Under the pieces are notes generated by a model. That model did not search any database. It worked only from the letters and a program-made list of their open reading frames with translations, and had not been told where the DNA came from. A DNA stretch of 64,000 nt from Odontocerum albicorne (lineage: Eukaryota; Arthropoda; Insecta; Trichoptera; Odontoceridae), in the NCBI GenBank assembly GCA_949825065.1, contig OX463841.1:23758916-23822915 (forward strand). The letters are read 5' to 3'. This document shows, piece by piece, positions 12,345-23,329 of this stretch; positions within the stretch are counted from its first letter, which is position 1; each line of letters opens with the position of its first letter. Made by a program: the position numbers and the translations under genes.

Positions 12345-12858
12345 TTAGGCAGAGAGGACAGAGCATCGAACTTTCCTATTACGGCATAGATTCACCTCAT
12401 AAAAGTCATACAGCATATTTCGTTTCCATAATTACTTACCTTTCCTTCTTTAACATTTGTTTAATTAGTCTTCCATCACTCATCTGTTGAATATTATAAA
12501 TTTGTTTAGTAAGTCTTTCGTCACTCACCTATTGAATATTATAAATTTGTTTAATTAGTCTTCCATCACCCATCTGTTGAATGTTATAAATTTGTTTAGT
12601 AAGTCTTTCGTCACTCATCTATTGAATATTATAAATTTGTTTAATTAGTCTTCCATCACTCATCTGTTGAATATTATAAATTTGTTTAATTAGTCTTTCA
12701 TTACTCATTTATTGAATATCATAAATTTGTTTAATTAGTCTTTCATTACTCATCTATTGAATATTATAAATTTGTTTAATTAGTCTTTCATCACTCATCT
12801 GTCTAATATTATATATTATAGATGATTCCGCCTTAACAAATCCTCTAATTTATTCTGA
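12345..12858 (-). mobile_element. LINE 3' fragment expanded into a minisatellite
   Basis: The minus strand starts with the family 3' end (the complement of AGGCAGAGAGGACAGAGC, shared with 23897-23920), followed by reverse-transcriptase C-terminal sequence. One segment of that coding sequence has been amplified as the 45-bp array at 12459-12815. Confidence 0.6.
12459..12815. repeat. Tandem repeat, about 8 x 45 bp, derived from RT coding sequence
   Basis: The repeated word TAAATTTGTTTA recurs exactly every 45 bp (12501, 12546, 12591, 12636, 12681, 12726 and 12771 for the TTTG). On the minus strand each unit reads in frame as MSD-x-RL-x-KQIYNIQQ, matching the ERMNEERLTKQIY motif of the LINE copies. 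The unit length is a multiple of three, so the frame is kept between units. Confidence 0.9.
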
Positions 12859-12859
12859 A

Positions 12860-13240
12860 ATGACTAATCATTGTCACCGTGAAAACCATACATTTTCGAT
12901 CGATGACGCCAAAATCTTACATATCAGTAGTAACGGAAATAAATTGGACAGATTAGAGGCCCTAAAAATGTCTAAATCAGTGCATCGAGGTGAAGATCTG
13001 GCAAACACATATATCCCAAGAATCTCTCCGCTGCTCGCCGAGGTTGTCCCATGCCTCCCTCAGCCCCCAGTCCCCAAACCGAATGTTTACCGTTAGAAGC
13101 GTGTATCTCGGTACCAGTTTGAACAGAAATCAGTCTTGTTTGTGCTCCCCTGATGATGATGTGAAAGCCTTGAAACCGGTAGGGTTATACCGTTACAAAA
13201 AGTGGAATAAACAGTGTTTGATAAAACAAAGCGAAATAAA
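12860..13240 (+). mobile_element. Penelope-like retroelement C-terminal remnant
   Basis: The plus strand reads HCHRENHTFSIDDAKILH then NGNKLDRLEALKMSKS. This matches the C-terminal pattern (H-x(4)-NH-x-F ... ILH ... G-x-KLxxLExLxI) that I associate with the GIY-YIG endonuclease end of Penelope-like elements. A stop at 13094-13096 is followed by a tail with a CCTGATGATGATGTG motif and AATAAACAGTGTTTGATAAA; the latter recurs near 34027. 5'-truncated copy. Confidence 0.45.
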
Positions 13241-13334
13241 TATAGAGCGAGAGCTTTAATAGAACAAAATTTTCAAGTAGAAATTGTTTGAAAAGAACAA
13301 AACCTTTAAACAGAATTGAGAAATTTTATAAAAA

Positions 13335-13446
13335 TACAATTGGATTACCATATACCAATACTACACTTATGTTCATTATAGTAGTGGAAATACAACTGGA
13401 TTACCATATACCAATACTACACTTATGTGGATTATAGTAGTGGAAA
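13335..13446. repeat. Tandem duplication, 2 x 56 bp
   Basis: Two adjacent 56-bp copies (each with GGATTACCATATACCAATAC) that differ at a few positions, immediately 5' of a LINE fragment. Confidence 0.9.
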
Positions 13447-13870
13447 CACTTTGATGTATGTGAAGTGAAGAATGGACACGGAAAAATACTGAAAAGAGCC
13501 GAAACTGTAGAAATGCGTGCACTGAGAAGAATATACGGGGTGACAACGTATGAAAAATCTGGAATGAAGGGATTAGGTAATGGATGTGAACATAAGTCTG
13601 ATATGTTGAGTAAGATGAAGAAGTGCAATATGAGATGATTTGGGCATGTAGAACGAATACATGAAGAAAGATTACGAAAATAAATTTATAGTGTCAAGGT
13701 GAGTGCGAGGCGTGGTACAGAAATACCGAGAAAAGTATCGTTAAAATTAAAGAAATCGAAGAAGTTATATGAGAAGATGTATGAATGTAGAAGAGACGAA
13801 GGATGTGTGTCGATATAAGAAAGTATGACACTCTGTCCTCTGGCTTCTCCAGAAGGGAATGACTGGTATG
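13447..13870 (+). mobile_element. Non-LTR retroelement 3' end (best-preserved copy)
   Basis: The plus strand reads, with one stop in place of the usual Trp and later frameshifts: RAETVEMRALRRIYGVTTYE, KSGMKGLGNGCEHKSDMLSK, MKKCNMR, FGHVERIHEERL. This is the conserved tail of a non-LTR reverse transcriptase (alphaC-like ALRRI-G and the WFGHVERM motif). It ends near 13870 with the family 3' sequence. It is the reference for the other fragments in the window. Confidence 0.7.
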
Positions 13871-14149
13871 TATGTTTACGCTACTTAGATTAATTCAAAT
13901 TTTATTACAATCAACACAAACGATAAGGTAAATAAATATACAGCGACAGATTCAATAGAATAAAAAAATCGAATAGAAATTGTTTGAATTTAATAAAATC
14001 TTCAAATAGAATTGGTAGATTTTATAAAAGTACATGCATATTATAACAGTATGTCTCTTATGTAAATTATAATAGTGAAATCAACTGTTTAAACACCACC
14101 TCCAAATATTAAAAGTTATAACAAATTGAAAAGAACCCCTATTCCATAT

Positions 14150-14400
14150 TATTCTTGAAGACACGCCAAATCTCAGGGTTTCTGAGTGCTAGTGAGAGTT
14201 TGTTACATGCTTAGAGATCGATAGGGCCTAAGAGAGTAGGGAAACCTAAGTAAAGATGACTGGGTGTGATGGAAGATTGTCGCAGTATAACTAAGTGGAG
14301 GAGGGAAGCTGTTGATAGAGATGAGTTGCAGACTCCTGCAGGTAAACAAAATCCATCATAAGCTGTAATGCAATCAATGATGATTATATTATGAACGTGT
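14150..14400 (+). mobile_element. Second LINE family, 3' fragment
   Basis: The translation near 14270-14345 shows SITKWRREAVDRDELQTPAG, like the W-x-R-A-x-DRxEWR tail of another reverse-transcriptase group. Degenerate, ending in a TGATGATTAT tail. Confidence 0.4.
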
Positions 14401-15260
14401 TAATTAAGAATTAAAATAGTTTTGCATGTTCTCCACTACTTAGTTTTATAAAAATTATCTTGATTCAGGTAAATATATTTTGAATAAAATAATAATGAGT
14501 TTTAAGAATTATATAGGTTATCATATTGAGAGTATGTGTTTATCCGTTAATCAAGTTCTAGGATTTATGATAAGAGTTCTTAGGGCATTTGATGGTGACA
14601 CAGTTACGAAATATGTATACTCGTATAGTTCATTGGTTCGCAGTAAATTAGAGAGGAATTCAGAATTCCTTGATAGCTGAGGGAGTCCAAAAGAGTTTTA
14701 TATGACAAGTATGGATTTTACACATGGCTCTATCTCACATTTTTAACGGGAATACTTAAACATCCTTAAGCGTTAGAATATATCTACGCGCCTGTTCATA
14801 CATATGCGAATTACTAACAAAAACAATATCATAGCCTTTGTTGGTTGAGAAACTTATATTCAATGTACCGAACAATTATTTACGCTATCGAGAATTAAGA
14901 TTGTTTTCGGTGCCATATTCACAAACTGAGCTGTCAAGTCAAATCTTCACTACTCGTACACGGAATTATCTTGTTGAATGAACTTTCCGAAATCGGTATT
15001 TCTCATAACTCGGTGCATAACTTGAGGATTGAACTCCTTAATAAATTTTGTAGGTATACAGAATCACTTCATAGGGAAGCGTGAGTTACGTTGTTTCTAA
15101 TGTTTTTTTCTTTTCATTTGATGTAATTGGGTATCACATGTAAAATAAATAAATGTAAATGATGGTCTTCATTGCAAACTCAAAATATAATGTAGTTAAC
15201 TTCTACCGTAAATTATGGTTTTACATAGCTCGAATGCCTCTACTCTGCAGTCGTGTTTAG

Positions 15261-15428
15261 GTTTCGTGCTGTCTGGATCATGCAGTGCAGTGCGCTCGTA
15301 AATACTGCTGGCCTTCAAAGTATTGCAAGGACTGCTCGGGGCACCCATTATTTGTTCGAGGCGGAACATGTGCAAGACTGGATTATTCGCCAGGATGCAT
15401 TTCCTGGCAAAGTGCAGGGTGGAATTGA
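15261..15428 (+). CDS. Candidate terminal exon of a cysteine-rich protein
   Basis: A plausible acceptor (GTGTTTAG ending at 15260) is followed by 55 open codons in phase 0 and a TGA at 15426-15428. The frame is remarkably rich in Cys (9) and Trp (3); it includes ARKYCWPSKYCKDCSG and GTCARLDYSPGCISW. A polyadenylation hexamer AATAAA lies 19 bp after the stop. This composition is unlike the Phe/Ile/Lys-rich chance frames of the window and fits a disulfide-bonded secreted domain. I do not recognise the family. A second frame is open as well, and no upstream exon could be joined with confidence. Confidence 0.4.
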   Translation, partial: VSCCLDHAVQCARKYCWPSKYCKDCSGHPLFVRGGTCARLDYSPGCISWQSAGWN

Positions 15429-15446
15429 AATATTTATAGTTTATAA

Positions 15447-15452
15447 AATAAA
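15447..15452 (+). terminator. AATAAA poly(A) signal of the candidate Cys-rich exon
   Basis: AATAAA 19 bp downstream of the TGA at 15426-15428. Confidence 0.35.
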
Positions 15453-15594
15453 AACAAAATTTGTTTTTCTATTACACCAATTAAATGCCATTGTTTGCTT
15501 CCCTCAAAAGTTTCCGAGCTGAACAGAAAAAAAATCAGTAGTGTATCAACTAGAGCCGATAGAAGACGTGCTGTTTCATTGTATTCTGAAATGT

Positions 15595-15745
15595 TAAAAA
15601 TTGAATATCACACGATTATCCAGTTTTTTTTCCAAAGAAGAGAAAAGTCCGGCAGAACTAAAACGACATTTAGATGCTATCTACGAGGAATTTTCTCCGG
15701 CGTGGTATCTTTCCATACACGGTCTTACTTGTTCAGGATGAAAAC
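15595..15745 (+). mobile_element. Possible mariner transposase N-terminal remnant
   Basis: With frameshifts the plus strand reads KSGAELKRHLDAIYEEFSP, similar to the K-SAxE-xRxLxxVYGExAPS helix-turn-helix segment of mariner transposases. No inverted repeats are visible. Confidence 0.3.
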
Positions 15746-15769
15746 TTTTGAACCATAGTGGTATATCAT

Positions 15770-16290
15770 TGCAAATATTATTTCTTCTATCATGGCGTCG
15801 AATCTTTACACTTTCGTCGCACCTATTTTTTTCAAACAATGTAACCTACCAATAGAGTCTCTTTGTAACAGTTCCTTGTTCGACGACCTAGGTGGTCAAG
15901 TTGGAAGACGCTTGATTTTCACCTTGGGATTTGGGGCTCGATTACCAATAATAAGAAAAGGGTCCCATTTCAGTAAAATAGTTGGCCTGGTATATTTGCA
16001 CATTAGTATTGCCAACATGTGGGATTATGAGTACAGCAGTTTTAAACCCGAAGTCTCGGTTATTGGGGTCTAAAATAATGTTTTCTTTCGTATTATACCC
16101 TTGAATACACCCAAATCACCAATTCGGATATATTGACGGATACCATATGAATGAAAATACATTCCTTCTTCGTCACAACGTGACGTCACACTTTAAAAAA
16201 AATTGGGGGGAGACTACTCACGTTAATTTTCTGTGAGAGATTATTATCATCAGATCCGTTGATCTTTATGTGGTGTACGACTTAATCAAC
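15770..16290. other. No assigned gene
   Basis: A 93-codon open frame (15792-16073) contains FTLGFGARLPIIRKGSHFSK but no domain I can name, and no splice or polyadenylation context supports it. It may be part of the same old transposon as 15595-15745. Confidence 0.3.
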
Positions 16291-16294
16291 CACT

Positions 16295-16515
16295 CTATCT
16301 TTTATTGTATGTTATTACACTTTTGTGATGTACAGTACAACCTGAAGGTATTTTGCAATATTACCTCTTTCAACCAAATCAAAAAGATTTTAAAGAGGCC
16401 TTAAGTGAAAACCAGACAAGAACCCTTGAAAAAATGGGTACCAGCGGAAATCGAACCCGAAACTCCCGGCATCTTATCAACTAGTCGACGGAGGTCTTCT
16501 TCATGTGGAAGATAT
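16295..16515 (-). repeat. tRNA-derived SINE copy
   Basis: Minus-strand copy of the family: the tRNA-like head lies near 16440-16510 (complement of the B-box in GGAAATCGAACCCG), and the tail (GTACAGTACAACCTG) is at 16331-16345. Confidence 0.7.
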
Positions 16516-16529
16516 AATCTAACCTGACA

Positions 16530-17195
16530 CTTGGTTCAAGAAACACCGCCTCGTTACGAGTATGTTCTTTATCTCACTTAACGCCAATCGAAGGAGTCAT
16601 AGTCTAAAAAATGGCTTCTCACAGGGGTAGCTAATCAACGTTCAGTAGATATTTCAAGGATTAAAACATATCCTGTATGCAGATTATTTAGTATTGCCTG
16701 TAACGGGAAAAGATTTTGAGGGATTAAAAGTAAAATTAACTGAATCATTGGAACTTTTCCGACACTACTGTGAAAGAGGAAAAGTTCACAATTTTCCACC
16801 TCTGCAACAGAGGCGCTAAAGCGAGTTAACACTAAAATAAAAAGGAAAATGTCTTCAAAATTCCTCTCACCCCCCATTTTACAGGATCTAAGACAGGATT
16901 AACCGATGCTACGGCTTCAAAAAGATTGCTATGAGACCTTGATCAATACATAAAATACGGAGTATAGAAAGCCCTTAACAAGATGAGAATGGGTATTAGA
17001 CGCTGAGTTTCAATATTTGAATAAGATGGAGACTGTTGCTTCAACCCCCTGGTGCAGGCAGTTGTGAGTGGGACGAGAGGCCAATTATGGCGCATCTTCT
17101 GTGGTGTGACTGATACCCAGATATGCGCTCTTTACAGAACCCTGATATTTCCTATTGATGGTAATACAACAGTTTAAACACCGTCAACATCATAA
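16530..17195. other. No gene seen
   Basis: Mixed-composition spacer; I see no exon or transposon end I can name. Confidence 0.35.
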
Positions 17196-17203
17196 TGTTT
17201 CCT

Positions 17204-17400
17204 CCTCCGTGGCCTAGTTAGTATAACGTCAATCTTCCAGCCCGGGATTTATGGGTTCAACTCCCAGTTTATTTTTTTAAATGTTCCAATTTAGGTTTCG
17301 CCTAAGATGTCTTTAACGTGTTTCTGATTGTTTGGAAGAAATCGTTACGTGGTAATAATGCCAGGTTATACAGTATACAACGGAAATGGAATACAATACA
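17204..17400 (+). repeat. tRNA-derived SINE copy
   Basis: Head CTCCGTGGCCTAGTTAGTAT, B-box region GGGTTCAACTCCC, body, then a TTTGGAAGAAATCG tail and TATACAGTATACAACGG. Confidence 0.7.
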
Positions 17401-17599
17401 ATACACATTTTAAATTGGCTTTTAAAAATTGTTTTGTAAGTAAATAATATCACTTTTAATTTATTTGCTAAAATAAAGTTAAATGAATCGTGAATAACTG
17501 TAATTTGCATTCTAGGAATATTTATTTTACTTTTCTGTGCGTGCGATATGCTATGTAGTAGAAACACATGTAAGGTATCGAGATGCATTTAACATTTCC

Positions 17600-18310
17600 A
17601 ACTTCTCGACCTCTCTATTACCTTTAACTATCACACAGTGCTGCGTTATAATATAATTGTACGTATTACTATATAACTGCATGCATAACGATATGTTTAT
17701 TATTTATGTGAACACTCCAGTTGTACTCTGTGTGAAAGCAGACGACGGTTAAATAAATATCCACGGTGAAGCGAGCATTGTTTCCTGACGGGTTCACCGG
17801 CCGTGTGCTTTTTTCCATTGCTCAACGTCAACAATCGCACCGTACTCTCATATGCACACAGCATCCTCGAACGATCAAGTTTTATATGATATTAAAATCT
17901 TGTCGCTTCGCCCTGTTGCAACTTCTGGATAATCGAGTCAGTAATTTCCGAAGGGAACTCCATTTAGCCTTACATCGGTTCATCTTCGGACTGATTGGCT
18001 ATTCCGATCTAGTGGTGTTAAAGAATATTTTTATTGCATTTTAAATGTTCTATGACAATACTGAAAATTTGCTGGGCTGTTTAAACTCCAGGCCTTAAGC
18101 CACTTTATAAGAAACATATTACTGCGTTGCGAGTCATTTTTCTTCTCCCGTGATGTCGTACTTTAAGTCCGTCGTCACTACTACTCTTTACACACTCAGG
18201 TGCGTCGCCACCGGAGAAGAAGTCCCTGTGGGCAGTTCCTTTTTCGTTACTATGCGACGTAGCGCTCATAAAAAAATTAAGAAGATTTCGATCTTCTAGA
18301 GTAGATCGCG
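17600..18310. other. No assigned gene
   Basis: Two open frames of 85-92 codons (17766-18044 plus, 18105-18362 minus) lie in a less AT-rich part. Neither shows a domain I recognise; old transposon sequence is likely. Confidence 0.3.
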
Positions 18311-18319
18311 CTGGATGTA

Positions 18320-18369
18320 ACTTATTTTGTCCCCCATAACAGCGTGTTGTTATGAGGGACAAAATAAGT
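18320..18369. repeat. Near-perfect hairpin
   Basis: Arms of 21 bp (18320-18340 and 18349-18369), with one mismatch, enclose an 8-nt loop. The arm reads ACTTATTTTGTCCC... on the complementary side. Confidence 0.85.
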
Positions 18370-18439
18370 GGCGGTGGAATTGAACTGAATTGAAAAACTA
18401 AAAATGTTAAAAACTATACGGCACTCAAATAATAAATAA

Positions 18440-18690
18440 AAGTTTATATTTAAAAAAAAAAACAAATAAAATTCCACTTTCTTTCAGAACACGAACGTTT
18501 TCTTCGATCAGGCGATGAGAGACTCCTTTGCATACCAACATACCACACCTCCTTTTACAGGTCTTCATTTGCGGTTCACTCGGCACGACTGTGGATCGAA
18601 CTCCAATAGTTATTAATTGTGCACTATCCTTATTTAAGTTCAAGAGAGAATTGAAAGAATATAACATTACTCAGAATGGTTTTTCCATTT
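18440..18690 (+). mobile_element. LINE reverse-transcriptase C-terminal remnant
   Basis: Across two frames the plus strand shows RSSFAVHSARLWIEL and then INCALSLFKFKRELKEY, the typical end (SF-x-AxxLWNxLP ... SxxxFKxxLKxY) of many insect and vertebrate non-LTR ORF2 proteins. One frameshift separates the two parts. Confidence 0.5.
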
Positions 18691-18779
18691 CAAACTTCGT
18701 CTCTTTGTATTCAAATCCCTTACTAGGATGTCTTCATTGTATCTTTCGAATTTATGTCTGAGATATGTTCCTTGGGACA

Positions 18780-19310
18780 CAAGTAATAATGAAGTAAATT
18801 TCGTTTTCATCGAATAAATTGATTATTCCGAATCGATCCAATAGGGAGAGGTATAATGACAGGGCTTTTGCCGTTACTGGTTCTGTAGCGCGGAGTAATC
18901 TGCTTCAAAGTAATAGATATACTCGTATGTAGGGCGTGTGTTTATTTAAAGGTATACAGATGCGGAGAAGTACCTAATTGAATGGTCGTAGCCACCACTT
19001 TCTTATCCTTCCACTCAACTAATATATTTATATTTATTTTGTTATAATTTTATTCTATCAATAATAGGATTCGAATCCCGAGTTAGAGGAGACCTTGACC
19101 TTGACGAGAGTATATTCTCTAAACGACGTCATATACATTCTTCTTTTATATTTATTATTCTTTTATCCCAATTTTACTTTGTTTCACCTCCTTATTTTTG
19201 AAGACATTCCCTTCTACTAGTTCTAGCGTTGTTTAGATTCATTTATTTTTTTTACCTAAATATAAACGAATATTTTTTTTGAAAAATGTGTCATGGATAA
19301 CACAACGTAT
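18780..19310. other. No gene seen
   Basis: AT-rich spacer without a recognisable feature. Confidence 0.35.
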
Positions 19311-19317
19311 CCAAGAT

Positions 19318-19390
19318 GAGCTGGTTGGTTGGAAGAAATGGTTGTAAAGCAATAAGCCCACCATATGTATTATGTATAGCCATACACACA
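19318..19390 (+). repeat. SINE tail fragment
   Basis: GCTGGTTGGTTGGAAGAAAT then AATAAGCCCACC: the 3' half of the SINE family; the head is missing. Confidence 0.5.
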
Positions 19391-19734
19391 AAAAAAACTA
19401 GAAAGCTTTCAAAGATATTCAATAAAAAAATATATAAAGAATACTTTTTTACATTAATTGGGACTTAACTGCCAATAACCCGCCAACAATAAAGGAAGTA
19501 AATATATACTTTTATTTTCAATATGATGTGCTTGTTTGATGCTGCTGTCTGCCGTCGTCTTGTTACTGCTGCTCTAGTCTCACTTGCTTATTATTATTGA
19601 CGCGAACGTCTTTTCTGCAGCTCTTTTTGCAGTTATCTTATTATTTTGATCCATAATAATAAGTAACTACATAGCACTTTAAATCATTTTTTTACAAAAT
19701 GATGAATTAAAACTGAAAAGGGTGTGAGCTGAAA

Positions 19735-19935
19735 AACATCTGGTGTCCCGGTGGCTGGGTTCGCCCTATATTGGTGGGATGTATCTTGGCCGAGGGGATG
19801 TTATTAGAGGAGCCCAGACCTTTTTGATAGCTTCTGTATTTAATGTATTATCTGCAATTTATGTGTTTTAGAAGTGTTATTTAAATATATTTTGTACATA
19901 CTATGTTGCTGCCAATAAACCTATATTTATTTATT
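19735..19935 (+). mobile_element. Retroelement 3' end
   Basis: Less AT-rich block (GGTGGCTGGGTTCGCCC) that ends in CCAATAAACCTATATTTATT, a LINE-like 3' terminus with a polyadenylation motif and an A/T-rich tail. A related stretch (GCTGGGTGAGCCTG ... GACCTTTTGATAGCATCTG) surrounds the mariner at 54427, so this is an interspersed repeat. Confidence 0.35.
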
Positions 19936-19939
19936 TAAA

Positions 19940-20690
19940 ACCGTTTCCAGAAGGAAATAGGAAATCTTTAATAATGTAGTATTTGAATCAAATAAAACTC
20001 GAAACAGATATTGATACTCGTAGAAAGCTTTACATTAAATGTTGACAATCAAATGTATTTATTTACATAGCAAGAGTACAAAGTGAGTGCGAGTGATATA
20101 TTAACCTAATAATTGAGTGTTAACATTATATATTAAATGCTAGAAGAATCAAGTACATATTCTCATTCATTATAAATTGCTATCTCGTTTTAGTATTTAT
20201 ATTTTACTGTTCAAAAGTAAAGTCATCTCTCTTTAATAAATACATTATTTTCCATTGTTAATTTGTCTTATTATTATCACATTAAGAAGTGACAGCTGTC
20301 AAATAATATTTTTTTAAATAAAAATGTTCTAACTATTAAATCGTAACTATGACAACACCTATTCTTACGGACGTAAGAACAGCCGATTTTATATTGTTTG
20401 ATGATAATTTTTACTACTACCTGCTCCCTCCTCATACGGTTTCATTTCTTATGACGACACTTTCAGACAGCTCAGTTAGTCTAATGCTTTCGGTGTAGTT
20501 CTGTGCACATCCTGAATTCTTCCAGCGAACACATGAATGAGACAGTATTTTACTATATGTTCCGTAGTATGCACACCTGACCACATTTATTATGTGTACT
20601 TGGATGTAATAGTTTAAATTGTAGAAAATTTGATTAATTTTCTTTTTATCCTTATGATGTGAATTTACAACTGAATTTCTTTAAACCATG
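19940..20690. other. No gene seen
   Basis: AT-rich spacer; no exon, RNA gene or transposon terminus seen. Confidence 0.35.
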
Positions 20691-20693
20691 CGT

Positions 20694-21135
20694 AAAAGTA
20701 TACTTCCGAATGTCATGATTTAGAGCATCGAGAACAATTACTACACTAAGTAGGTATTATCTCAAGAAAAGTATACTTCCGAATGTCACGATTTAGAGCA
20801 TCGAGGACAATTACTACACTAAGTAGGTATTATCTCAAGAAAAGTATACTTCCGAATGTCACGATTTAGAGCATCGAGGACAATTACTACACTAAGTAGG
20901 TATTATCTCAAGAAAAGTATACTTCCGAATGTCACGATTTAGAGCATCGAGAACAATTACTACACTAAGTAGGTATTATCTCAAGAAAAGTATACTTCCG
21001 AATGTCACGATTTAGAGCATCGAGGACAATTACTACACTAAGTAGGTATTATCTCAAGAAAAGTATACTTCCGAATGTCACGATTTAGAGCATCGATGAC
21101 AACTACTACACTAAGTAGGTATTATCTCAAGAAAA
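20694..21135. repeat. Tandem repeat, 6 x 73 bp
   Basis: Six 73-bp units; AAAAGTATACTTCCGAATGT recurs every 73 bp (the G after AAAA lies at 20698, 20771, 20844, 20917, 20990 and 21063). The units differ by only a few substitutions. Confidence 0.95.
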
Positions 21136-21329
21136 TTTCCCATGAAATACGATGACACGATTCATAAAATCACAAGACAAGAAATAAAAAGAATAAAATA
21201 ATACTTGAGCTATAAAAAAATTATATACCTATATAAATTGTTGACAATTTACAATTTTAGACAGGCAGATACGAGTATATCTTCATGTCATGGTCGATAT
21301 TATATTAAAATTATAGTTTCAATATTGTT

Positions 21330-21490
21330 TTGATGACCTCCGTGGCTCAGTTCAGGCATGGCCAAACGTTTACTTGGACGGGCCATATTTTGTCTGCCAG
21401 AAGGATCGCGGGCCAAAGGATAAAAAAAAATTAAAAAAACATTACACAATAGTTTGGTAAAACGATTGATATATTTGTTTTTAATCAATT
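21330..21490 (+). mobile_element. SINE head cut by a hAT-like terminus
   Basis: GATGACCTCCGTGGCTCAGTT is the SINE head. It breaks into CAGGCATGGCCAAACGT, a hAT-type terminus. I could not find the matching right end or a target duplication, so the element is truncated or rearranged. Confidence 0.4.
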
Positions 21491-21739
21491 ACACTCTCAA
21501 TTATAATTTTATAAAGAAACCGCGAATAAAAAGACAAAGTGTGTATACAAACACAGGGGTGAGGCGAACAAACTGTCCCGATTTACCTAAAAATAACAGC
21601 TATTTTTGTAAAAGGTTCAGGATAAATTAAAGACGAAACAACGACTTAATCATGATTTATTACCATACGAAGGTAACACTCAATTTTGTAGCGTGTTTAA
21701 AGAAAACACGTAGGCTATGTTAAACGTCAAATACGCGGG

Positions 21740-22251
21740 AAGACTAACGAGGTTAAATAAAAACTTGTGATTGACGTTTGTCCCTTTATGTTTTCAATAT
21801 CTTCGCAAATTTCCCGATAAGGCTTGAATAAACTTTTTAAACGTCTTTTACATTTCAACCCTCATTTTATACAAGGATCTGAATAAAAAAATATCAGTAA
21901 ATTGACCAGTCAATGAAAAAATTTCGATCAACGTTTTATACGAAAATTTGGCTTAACAACATTCACTTCTGTCATCTTCCGACTCACTCTTCAGCGGATC
22001 GTTAGTAAATTCTTCCAAATCTTCCGATATTAGTTTTTAACATTCGTTAACATGGTCACAGAGACCATTTCTTCTATGTCCATCGTATTAATGACATTGA
22101 AACCTCCACACTTGATGTTCTGTGCGATAGTTACGATTTGGTCTTCTATCACATTCATGTCTGGAACTCTTGAATTTTATAGCATCCAAGGGTTTTTTCG
22201 TTATATTACAAAATCATATAATCGAAACCGCGGATAACGAAGGATCGCTGT
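21740..22251 (-). mobile_element. Tigger/pogo-like transposon remnant
   Basis: The minus strand near 21750-21865 reads KCKRRLKSLFKPYREICEDI, then QTSITSFF, the usual C-terminal end of Tigger/Jerky-type transposases. Farther upstream it reads SEDLEEFTNDPLKSESEDD, the acidic stretch typical before it. The right border (22229-22251, complement CAGCGATCCTTCGTTATCCG) looks like a pogo-class terminus. The DDE core is missing: a deletion derivative. Confidence 0.55.
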
Positions 22252-22379
22252 ATTTGCAAAATTCGATTTTTACATCTCAATTTAATAACGCGATTTTCCA
22301 AGTAATGTGTAACTTTATCGAGAAATAATCGACAGAGACATATGAGAGTTACTAAATAACAAGTCATTTTTAATGTTCG

Positions 22380-22570
22380 ATCTTCATGATCTAGTTGGAA
22401 AGATGCCCGTCTTCTAAACCGAAGGTTATGGGTTCGATTCTCGTTGGAACTTAATTTATTTTAAAATAGGTTCCAGACTGGTTTTCACTTACTCCTCTTT
22501 AACGTATTTCTGGTTGGTTAGAATATATTGTCATGTGGCAATAAGTCTGCCAGTTGAATTGCGTGTTGCA
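22380..22570 (+). repeat. tRNA-derived SINE copy
   Basis: Head CTTCATGATCTAGTTGGAAA with B-box GGGTTCGATTCTCG, body CAGACTGGTTTTCACTTA, and tail TTCTGGTTGGTTAGAATATA. Confidence 0.75.
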
Positions 22571-22689
22571 TCTTTCACAATTTATCATACTTACTGAAAA
22601 ATTGAAATGTCATGAATGGAATTTGAGTAAGTAAAAACTATTTCCCTTTATATGCGTTAATTTGCGACAGTCACGTATTACGACCAAAT

Positions 22690-22860
22690 CGGTCGAATTT
22701 TGAAAGAGGGAAGAGTGAAAGCCTTCATAATGGAAAATTTTGTGTGGCGAAGTGTATGAACGTGGCAGAAGCAGATGTTAGCCAGGATAGAATGGGGGAG
22801 ATATATGTTCTCTCTCCCTACGCTAATAGGAAAAAGGCGTGATGGTGATGATAATGAACA
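22690..22860 (+). mobile_element. LINE 3' terminal fragment
   Basis: The plus strand reads AKCMNVAEA then a damaged VCQDR, followed by PYANRKRRDGDDN and a GATGGTGATGATAATGA tail: the last codons and 3' end of the LINE family seen at 13447. Confidence 0.55.
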
Positions 22861-22887
22861 TGTTTGCGAATAGCTGAAAAATTTACT

Positions 22888-23043
22888 CATATTCCAATAG
22901 ATGTACTGGATAACATATTCTAATAGATGTACTGAATAACATATTCCAATAGATGTACTGGATAACATATTCCAATAGATGTACTGGATAACATATTCCA
23001 ATAGATGTACTGGATAACATATTCCAATAGATGTACTGGATAA
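22888..23043. repeat. Tandem repeat, 6 x 26 bp
   Basis: Six copies of CATATTCCAATAGATGTACT plus six further bases, adjacent to the LINE 3' end. The 122-codon minus-strand open frame over it is repeat-generated. Confidence 0.95.
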
Positions 23044-23329
23044 CATTTCAAATTAATTTGATCTACTTAAATAAATAAATAAGTACTTGAACTTATTTTG
23101 AATATTTCTCGCATTCACAATTGGGCAGTTATTAAAAATGTATTTTCATGAAATTCTTTCGTGAAAAAAAAACTATTTTGGTTTGATAAAAATATTTTTC
23201 GGATAAATCGATTTTTTATTTACTATATACTCGTACAATTTATTTTGTAAATATTATTTTTACATATAACATTTGAAATTCAATTCAATTAGTTTAAATG
23301 GAAAGGCGAACTGTTGTGTACTACGAATA

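Noticed and set aside
4221..23043. Regularly spaced repeats that could suggest CRISPR arrays
   Set aside because: Whole units are repeated head to tail with no unique spacers, and the genome is eukaryotic; they are minisatellites.
22678..23046. 122-codon minus-strand ORF
   Set aside because: It is read through six 26-bp tandem repeats and a LINE tail; its peptide is periodic and repeat-generated.
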